Source: Apostichopus japonicus (lineage: Eukaryota; Echinodermata; Holothuroidea; Aspidochirotida; Stichopodidae). From it: DNA of 64,000 nucleotides. The number at the start of each line of letters is the position of its first letter. Position 1 is the first letter of the stretch. The position numbers and the translations under genes were made by a program. Positions 55,500-64,000 of the stretch are shown one piece after another. Where the stretch lies: NCBI RefSeq assembly GCF_037975245.1, contig NC_092566.1:1426001-1490000 (forward strand), read 5' to 3'. Under the pieces are notes generated by a model. The model did no database searches and was not told the DNA's origin. It was given only the letters and a program-made list of their open reading frames with translations.

Positions 55500-58400
55500 G
55501 GGCAAAGATGATAAACAAGGTGGAGCTATGTTTTCTTCGCCTCTTCTCGCGATAAAAAAAATGTCACTTTAAATCATTTGATTAGCGACAGCTTAATGCA
55601 AAACAATATACACAAGAAACCACGTAGTGTTATGATTTCATGAGGGAGTTGTAAGAGATCCTACAGAATCGTAACTTTTTTTCTTATAATTTCTCTAAAT
55701 TTTTTTCTTCAAATGTCAACAACGTAAGTCCTCTGTTAGGATATAGGGTACCCGAGGGATGGGTCGGAGGCGATTTGGTTTTAAAAAAAAAAATTAAAAA
55801 GTTTCAGAGACTGGTGAAATAAATTGCAATGTCTTATGAAAGAGTTGATATATTTCCATTGATCAGCAATTAAACATTGGGTTGTTTCTCTTGAATTCAG
55901 AGCCAAAAAACAACAAATCACACGTGGTTTGTCTTGCCTACTCGGTCGAATCAACCAGCTGTTTCTTAGTTGACTAGTTGAGAAATTCCCGTGAAACAGT
56001 TCTTAGAAGTCGCTTAGCCAAGCGTAGTACAAGCGTTTGGAATTTGTTTGCCTTTTCCGTAAGACGCTTCACGGGTTACTTCTTGAAGCGTTGCGCTGGT
56101 CACACAGTTACGCCACTCAACTGTTTAAGAATCGTCAAAATATACTTCAACGGGTTAGTCTGCAGCAGAGAGCCTTGACAGTAACGGCTGAAACTTTCCA
56201 AAACGGGTAGAAAATTGCTGCCAGGAAAATTACTATTAGCGAAAAAAAGACACAACTTCTAAGGAGACACGCCCAGCACAACCTGTTAGTAATATATACG
56301 CACCTGTTACAGTTAAGACAGTGAAGAGAACGACTTCCGCCTTAAAAAAAATTATTCGAATTGGATTTCACAAAAGTTGCCGAAGTAACCCGATTCTTTG
56401 TTTTCGGGGAGACGATTTATCTTTAACCTTCTGCTAATTCACTTCTTATTTTTATAGTACAGTCATACAATTTTACACTATTATCTGTGGCAGTTCCTTC
56501 CAATACCGTGAACTGCTAAAATGTTTCAGTACTTCTGTGTGCAATTAATAGCACCGTCACAGGGCTTATACAGTGAACACACACACCCCATCTATACACA
56601 AATCCTAGTTGAATATTCAATCAAGTTTGGAATAATAGAAGGGCGAAAAAGAAAAGCAGTCAATTCTATAGGACAATAGACAAATAGCAGAAGCCGGACA
56701 ATAGAGGGGTTCGGCTAAAAGGAACTTCCAAAGAATGTAATTACGTGTGGTGAAAAAATAAAGTTGTCGCTATTAGCTATTGTACAACTGTGTCAGCACG
56801 GAATGGCTGCATAGAGTACATATTGCGTATATATACACTGGCCGTGTAATCTCGTTGGGTATGGCTGGTTTAGGGTGATTATAAGGAAGAGATAAAACCC
56901 AAACGAGGTTATTTATGAAACGCTTAGCAGCCAACTGGATTTAAGCTTCGTGGATGAGTCTATTGAGGACCCTTAAAATCTGCTTTTTAAATCTGAAACC
57001 ACGGGGGTTGGAAGAGAATGAAAGAAGAAAGGACCCTGGGTAATCTGTGCCCCTTAAAGTATTCCAGTTTCTTAAGTTTGATTGGAATAACTCAAAAGTA
57101 ACTGCTTAATCGAGGTACTTAAGTGTCCTCGCAGAGATTGCAATCTCTTGGGGACCACAGCTTTTTAAGAGAGTTATTAACAATCCAGTGAAGTAAAAGT
57201 TTGGCTACGAATATTCTGATCGGATTATAGCTGAATGGGAATTCGAAGTGGGGCGGAATGGGGTGGGCGGGGTTCTGGGAAGGGGGTTCTAGGGACGTGT
57301 GGTTCTGAGGTGGGAGGTGATAATTTGTGTAAATATTGGGGTAGAATGTGGTTTTGAAAAAATAATGGACGTGACACAGTGTTCGAGTTGGGGAGGGAGG
57401 GGGTGAGGGGAAGGGGTTGGAAACTTGGGTTAGTGATCTAATTTATTGGTCATCTCATCAAAGTGTTAATAAAATAAGCCACTAACTAACCTGTTATTAC
57501 TATTAGCGTATAAACCCTTTGAACTTGAGTTTTATATGGGTGAGGGGGAGGGGGTATGGGAGTTGATGTTTGTATGAGGGGCTGTTGAAATGGTATTCAC
57601 AACTTCAAACGGTGAATAACAAGAAACCATCAAGACCTAACGTGGATATGGTGTATAAAAATGTTGCGGTTGTCCGCAAAATAAATGAAACAGAAATTGA
57701 AAAGTACAGGTGACTTATTCTAACAGAAAACTGAACCCTGTATTTGCACAGCCTAATTATGGCATGGCAGGCAATCACAATATAGTATAGTCATACTTGT
57801 CTCATATGTAAATAATAGCCTAACCTGTGGAACAATTCCTTTCTTTCCTTTCTTCGCCCATTTTTTTTCTGTTTTTTTTGTGTCCAGATTTTTGCTGTTT
57901 ACTCAAACCTGGATATATAGCTCAGCTATTTCTATTCACCATTCATCGGATGAGCGAACAAAAAAGTTTAAAAGTAAGAAGGTCGCGCTTTAAATTAACC
58001 AACGGGGCGTGACAGATTGGACTTCAAGGGGCTTCAAGTTCCCTTTAGAAATTTTCAGATTATCAAAGATTTAAAAAAAAAAAAAAAAAAACTTTAACAT
58101 CCGTGTGAAGTCGTAATGGCTGAAATACTCGACAGGGATTCTAAGTTTGAACGTGTCCTTCTTTTACGAGTGTTGAGGATGGCCTGGGGAGAAAAGGGGC
58201 GGGGGAGGGGGGGTAAGCATAATAAGAAACATATGATGGATGAGGTAGGTGAAGGGGGGGGGGGGCACTTAGTATAGGAAAATGTTGGCTTGAATAATAA
58301 AATAGAAAATTCAGAGATAATGAGATGAGAAATGGTGGAGAATTAAGTGTGGGAATAAATAGGGGTGGTTGGGAGGGGAGAGGAGGGTGTGTGGCCAGAG

Positions 58401-61400
58401 ATAAAGGGAATTACGGTGTCATTACCGACAAAGGTGTGTGGGGGGGGGGCATGGAAGAGGTGTGTACAACCCAAGTGGTACTACGATTGGTTATTAAGGC
58501 CGAGCAATTGGTAGCATGGAGATTCATACACATCACAATTGCATGGAAAATACTTCACCGGTGGGGAAAGGAGAGGGGGGGGGGGGAATTTTCTCATTTC
58601 CCCATCTTTGATCAGATTTTAAGCTAATTGTGCAAAATGATTTAAAAAATTATAGAGCAATTTCTGGAACCGAGATCTTGATTGAAACTAATTTGTAGTG
58701 ACATGGCTGACCATTATTTAATCGTCTAGCATATTTCTAGTAAAAAACGAATGTTCTTATATATATATGTAATAAAGATAAAATAAGTAAAAATAATAAT
58801 CGGATTAACCTTAACAATTGACAAAATAACGTTTTTTTTATCCTTTTATTTGTGACTCAAGTTTCTTGAATTCATTATCGAACGAAATTAATTCTTATTG
58901 TGATAACTTAACAATTACCGGAAGTGAAAATAATAGACACAAGTTGAAAACTAATAATATGAGCAAATAATATCTCTATACAATAGAGATACAGGTTACA
59001 CATAGCAGCCTCATTATCTGATTTTTTTTATTCTTTAAGAAATAACTGTGTTTTTTTATTTAATAATTACCATATTGAAATGATATCTTATGTCATGCAA
59101 TGACACATAAACACAAAGTTTTATAACATTAGTTTTTTTTTTGTTTTACGTCAGTTCACGTCCGACCAAGATACAAAGGTGATTGAACAATAAAAACAGT
59201 TACGAAAAAATAAAATAAAGGGAAAAAGGAAAGAAAGAAAAATATATTAATATAAGAAAAGGAAAAACGAGGAGCAAAATATAGTCAAATGTTTGTTGTG
59301 ACCATGGTGGGCTTACAATGGAGTATTGTATGAATTTAATATAATGAAGAAATACATTGACAAGGCATGCTTGGTTATTATGCAAGTATACTACAACACA
59401 TTTAAAGAACAGACCAATACGATACAAAAAAGGAAAAAACACAAATACATCGATCTTCTATATAAATCCATCTTTCCATTTTGTATTACAAAAAAGAAAA
59501 GAAAACGCCATTCTAAGAAAGAGAATTTTTTAAAAGAAATATTTATCAGATAAATATTTGTGTTGATTATATTTTAGAAATGAAAGGTGGGCTAGATTGC
59601 TTTGTAAACATTAAATTGGTGGAATTCGTTTGATTTTCTTTTCAATTCTTCAGAAAATTCGGTTTCAGTCATACATAAACATATTTAACTAATTTGAAGT
59701 GGTTTTATTCCACGTCTTAATATATTCTCTCTTATAATTAGTGCATTGTTTTTGTCTGTATGATAAGAAATATGTTTTTCTTGCCAATATATAAAAAATG
59801 AGTCAAGTAGATGGGAATTTTCCTTTAACAGGTAAATGACAATAATAACTCGTGTTTCTGTTTATTGTATGCAACGCAGGCTAGGCCTACATACATCTGA
59901 TACGTAAGTTCGGTAGGATCAAGGAAGTTCATTTTGTCAACAAATATATATATATGTGCGTTTGAAGAGTATATTCTGGGCACAAAAAACCAAACTACTT
60001 GATCCACTCAGCTCCACATCAGCCCCCACCCCCCCCCCCGCCTTAAACCGAGACTGTAACCACGTGGACATGACGGTGTTACGTCTGTTCAGGGAATAGA
60101 TGCTACACATGATCTTGGTTAAAAGCTGACAGCGATCTTACAGTTTATCTGAAAAGAACAGATACTATACACGTCATCTTATAGCATAAAGGCCGAGAAG
60201 CCGAGCAGCCGAGAAGCCGACAGTCAAATATATGTAACTTGATGGTCAATTCCATACATCTGCAGACTGGAGACACCACGATGCCAACCTGTGTAACTTT
60301 GCTTTAAGTGTTTGTTTCACTTACCACAAGTAACGAATGTTTTTTGTTTTATTTCCCGGCATGCTCTAGGTGGTGACATTGACAGCAATGCGAATGATAT
60401 AGACGCAGGGATGTTGTTTGTTTCAGTTAAGTAGAACCTATAACCAGGTTATATTTCTATCCATTATTTTGAAGGACAGTGCAAAGTATATTCGTATTTG
60501 GCATATATGGAAATACATTCAACGTTAAGAAGGTATACAATATGAGGTGTATGTATGTCTTGCTTGTGACACGTAATTGTAACGTAAATACTGTGTTCCT
60601 CGGCATACCAGGAAAATGCACGCATAAAATAACACCCTTGGAAAACGAACTCGGCGAAGTAATGAAATATGGTAAGATCATCAAAATATATATATCAGTG
60701 TTTACATTATGATTAAATCTAACAGAAAAAGTCTTGAAAATGCGTTGGTTTATGCACAAATTTGTGAGAAACAGGAATTAATGTTTGTAAAATATATACC
60801 GAACACAAAACACAAATAAACTTAAAATCAAAATAACGCCATACTTTTACCGTAACTATATATGCGTTCATAACTATGTATTTTTTATCTGTTCCCATTG
60901 GGAAACTTTTGGAAAACTTCCTTCACCTATTCGCCCCTGCTGTCCTCCCCTCCCATTCCGGTCCCCGGTTACGTTGTTTGACGATAATAGTATATGGACC
61001 AAGCTCATGTCGATTTAGTATAAAAAAAAAAGAAGAAGCGAATGAGCAATGACGAAACTGGACTGAAATTTCATGAAAAAACACATTTTGAGAAGATTAA
61101 TTAAAGTAACTTTTGGTTAAAACTGGATTCTATCCAGTGACCTCACGATAATACAAAACACTGTATTCTCCTAACTCAGTTATCCATTTCTTAGTTGGTG
61201 GCGATTCCTTTCTTTGAACAGTGAGTAAAAACATGACCATAGCCTGTGCTATAACGTGGGAAGGTATAAGACACTTTGTGACGAAAGGAGACCGTTGCGA
61301 AGTTGAATCAAGAGTATATTATTGCAAAGCTACACCACGTTCATCTCTGCATTTTCCAATCAGGCCTAACTCAGAAAAAATGTTGCAATCCTCATTTCGC

Positions 61401-63610
61401 CCCCTCCCTTCCTTCACCACACCCCCTCCCTCCCTCTCTCCCAATCTCGCGAGTGTTTTGACAAGATTTACATAATCGCCTATCGAGAGTTTGTTACAAA
61501 CTATTTGGTCTGTGAAGTTACAGTCCACATGGACTTTTTATGCATAATAAGCAGTTGATAATTCCATACTATACATGCGTTATGTGAATCGTATGTCGGC
61601 CCCATTAATTCACACACAAAAGGTTGCCTTTTATACTCAGCTTTTGTTGGTAGAACTAACACCGACCCCAAATACGACACACACACACGTATACACGATA
61701 TGGACCCTGGCAAACGGATTTATGTACTACAGTCCTTGCAAACGATGATACATGACGTCACACAAGCCGTCTTGTTGACTTGTATATACGTTTAACGGTC
61801 GGATACCCCTGAAGAGGGAATTATTGTTAAATTATGAATTATGAGTAAATTCTGCAGACTTTGCCAACGTCATCAAACTGATACATCAAAACAGACCTAA
61901 ATTTACCTTCCCCCCCCCCTCCCTCAGGCAAAAAAAAGGTTAACAAGAACTGCTGATATACAAAACATATACAATTGAATACAGTATTGTCTCCGATTCC
62001 AGGTTAGCGATGATTGGAATAAAGAAATTGATAAAAATGGGTCCTAGTCATAGACACAAATGGATATGAATATTAAAAAAAGCTGGCATGATTAAATTAT
62101 CCCTTAACCTATTTATGTACAAATGTTAAACTCAAAATAAATTTAAGAAAAAAAAACTGACCATAGAGAAAGATCTAGGACAAAATGACAAGAGAAAAAA
62201 AAAAACAGAAAACCCCTTATATTGTCAATATCCTTGTTATATATGGATTGTAATATCAAAGATAGGGAATCCAAAAAAAAAATACCTTCAAAACAAATCG
62301 GTTTTTTCGATTTCGAATATTGCACGAGATAAAAACGAAGAATGTTTCTATGACAGTGATGTAGTAAACTTAAGTTTTTGAAACAATTTTCATCTGCTGT
62401 CGAATTCACTTTGAGGTAGACCGGCGTTTTTAAAGTCCATAGGGCCATAGTATAGAAGAATAGGATATACTAGTTTACATTTAGACCTATAGGCCTTTAC
62501 CTTTTCAACTTACTTTCGTGAAGAAAAAGAAAGCTATTTCCCTGAGGAAACTTAACAGCTTAGATTTAAAAGGTCTTGTTTTTGTTGCCAACAAAGAAAT
62601 GAAATCATGAAGGGAAAGTCCACACAATTATTAAAAACCTTGGCTTAAATGTCCAAGGACACCTTGATGGTGACGTTTAATATGTTTGTATAAAATAGTG
62701 CTAGAGAAAAAACAATAATTTTAGAAAAAAAAGTGAGTACCGTTAAAGATGAAATTAATGTTGTCACTTTTAGTGAACATTTTAAGTCCAAAGAGATAGA
62801 TTGTGAATGAAAAATGTTGACGATACGTCACCATGGAAACCTGGTCCCACTCTAAGGTATATCCCACTGACCGTCCGGATTTGTGACGTGTACGATCATG
62901 TTAATTTTATACTCGATGCAGTTTCTGTTGTTCTGAAAGAATATTTTACTTAAAAAATATCTGGATTCTAATATATGGCGAGTAAGATCATGAACAGATT
63001 ATCAAGCACGTTGATCAAAACAAATGCTTTGAGATTATGATTAGACTTTGATTCCCCTACTCCACCGGTGTTTGCACTTTGAATACACTGCAGGGTGCAC
63101 GCCCATATGCAAATGAGCACATCAGTGACGTCATTTTGATAATTTACATACGGTACATCAGATTGTGTAACTTCTCCGAGCAAATTTTGTGCACAAAAAC
63201 AGTTATCTTTCTGGTGTCGTCAGGTGTCGTCCTATGTATACGGTATCTTACAGTATTTACTGTTAAAGAAATTGTGATCACCGATTCCAAAACTGCCCAA
63301 AATATCTTCCTTACACAAATTTGTGTCTCAAATATTGGAGGTTAGTACTGCGGTTTGTCACAGCCAAATGTATAACTTGTAGCAATGCGAGATAAAAAGT
63401 TGTCAGGGGAGGGACAGGGGAAAGGCCGGGGGGGTGACTGTGGAAATGATTGGTTTATTGCCTACGTTCGGTATTTCAAAAAGTAACGAAATTACTGCAG
63501 TCTTCTTCGAAGTCAGGAAAGAAGTGGCGCGAACAGTTTTTTCCGCGTTTCTTACATACTTTTCTTCGTAGTGACGTATAGTGACGTCATTGTTTCTTGG
63601 CCAATATTCA
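55500..63610. other. Spacer between the two Pax genes, no coding exon seen
   Basis: The 8.1 kb between the derived Pax start (55495) and the terminal exon of the upstream Pax gene shows only short frames without domains. It has clustered G-runs on the plus strand (57240-57420, 57540-57560, 58195-58265, 58430-58590), C-runs (60028-60040, 61910-61922), a small GCCGAGAA repeat (60191-60226) and the 59970-60140 duplicate. The promoter and 5' untranslated region of the derived Pax gene must lie here, but I could not place a TATA box or start site. Confidence 0.5.
59970..60140. repeat. Partner copy of the 54001-54195 segment
   Basis: This is the second member of the diverged pair described at 54001-54195. 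It carries a C13-like run (60027-60040) where the other copy has CCCCCACCAG. It sits in the spacer between the two Pax genes. Confidence 0.55.
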
Positions 63611-63615
63611 TTTCA

Positions 63616-63621
63616 TTTATT
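63616..63621 (-). promoter_or_regulatory. Candidate poly(A) signal AATAAA after the Pax2/5/8 terminal exon
   Basis: The minus strand reads TAGCCAAATAAATG: a perfect AATAAA begins four bases after the stop codon. If used, the 3' untranslated region would be very short. More distal signals may be used instead. Confidence 0.35.
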
Positions 63622-63624
63622 TGG

Positions 63625-63746
63625 CTACTTAGAGATCAATGATTGCGGTGAGCTAAATCGCTGCCAGTCGTTGTAACCTGTTGGTACTGCCGAGAACTGT
63701 GAATGTGGGTTATACTGCATACTGGAAAACTGGGCACCGTAATCAC
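63625..63746 (-). CDS. Pax2/5/8: Terminal coding exon of an upstream Pax2/5/8 gene (partial, runs off the right edge)
   Basis: The exon is 122 bases from acceptor TTTGTAG to TAG, phase 1 in. It encodes DYGAQFSSMQYNPHSQFSAV, then PTGYNDWQRFSSPQSLISK. The pattern (E/Q)FS...Y.PH.Q(Y/F)...YN(D/E)..RFS.P..L parallels the conserved C-terminal transactivation end of vertebrate Pax2/5/8 (HPQYTAYNEAWRFSNPALL). The usual following SPYYYSA segment is missing, so the protein ends earlier. Earlier exons would lie beyond 64000. It is on the same strand as the derived Pax gene and 8.1 kb upstream of it, so the two stand head to tail. The short length makes this a motif-based call. Confidence 0.6.
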
Positions 63747-63886
63747 CTACAAACAGACAAGAAAAGAAGAGAAATTAAATATTTATAATAAATATCCATT
63801 CAAAGTTTTATACTTTTAATCATCAACGTCTACGTACATTGATTTTACCGTATATACTAATAGACATATAGCAACCAATTCGCACA

Positions 63887-64000
63887 AGAGGAGAGGAGAG
63901 GGGAGGAGAGGGGGAGGAGAGGGGGAGGAGAGGGGGAGGAGAGGGGGAGGAGAGGGGAGGAGAGGGTAGGAGAGGGGGAGGAGAGGGGAGGAGAGAGGAA
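63887..64000. repeat. Purine-only minisatellite (GGGGGAGGAGA)n at the right edge
   Basis: GGAGGAGAGGGG units of 11-12 bases repeat to the window end with almost no pyrimidine on the plus strand. Such mirror-symmetric purine tracts can form triplex DNA, and the G-runs could form quadruplexes. It lies in the last intron of the upstream Pax2/5/8 gene if the terminal exon call is right. Confidence 0.9.

Overview
The window reads as nuclear DNA of an invertebrate animal. It is AT-rich, has spliced genes with multi-kilobase introns, and is crowded with microsatellites, G-runs and short inverted-repeat transposons. The gene content (ZCCHC7, a Pax2/5/8-class paired-domain gene, an AGL exon), the TGACCT-rich dispersed repeats and the CTAGGCCTA-rich stretches suggest a marine deuterostome, most likely an echinoderm. 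That placement is an inference and the species cannot be told from sequence alone.

Left third (1-20 kb). 1-7.1 kb holds only repeats: diverged TGACCT-rich units, tRNA-like sequences around 2.3-3.15 kb, and CAACAGTA-type and 62-bp tandem repeats. From 18078 down to 7546 the minus strand carries a complete eight-exon ZCCHC7-like gene (RNA-surveillance, TRAMP-type zinc-knuckle protein, about 716 aa, five CCHC knuckles). I reconstructed it exon by exon with matching splice phases. Two events touch its splice sites: a 244-bp retroelement-like insert whose 14-bp target-site duplication copied the exon 3 donor in frame, and a 113-bp tandem array that copied the end and donor of the 36-bp exon 4. On the plus strand a single intact exon of glycogen debranching enzyme (AGL) lies at 19852-20077, with no partner exon visible.

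Middle (20.5-38 kb). This is a transposon-rich gap. A 19-bp inverted repeat bounds 20931-27382, which carries eight copies of the 14-mer GTGACGTACGGGAC in both orientations. Nested inside are a TGACCT-repeat element (about 21440-24130), a 270-bp tandem repeat, a 1370-bp hAT-like element in that repeat (8-bp target duplication) and a second 393-bp hAT-like element in the first (8-bp target duplication). A 700-bp element with a 9-bp duplication lies at 28829-29528. 29.5-38.6 kb shows no convincing gene.

Right third (38.6-64 kb). The minus strand carries a paired-domain gene from 55495 to about 38645. It has eight coding exons in consistent phase; the paired domain is encoded across exons 2-4, and no octapeptide or homeodomain is seen. 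About 8 kb upstream of it, at the right edge, is the terminal coding exon of another gene (63625-63746) whose end resembles the conserved C-terminus of Pax2/5/8 proteins. The simplest reading is a head-to-tail pair: a canonical Pax2/5/8 gene leaving the window on the right, and a derived paired-domain copy inside it. Pax5 and ZCCHC7 are neighbours in humans, so the Pax2/5/8-ZCCHC7 linkage may be ancient.
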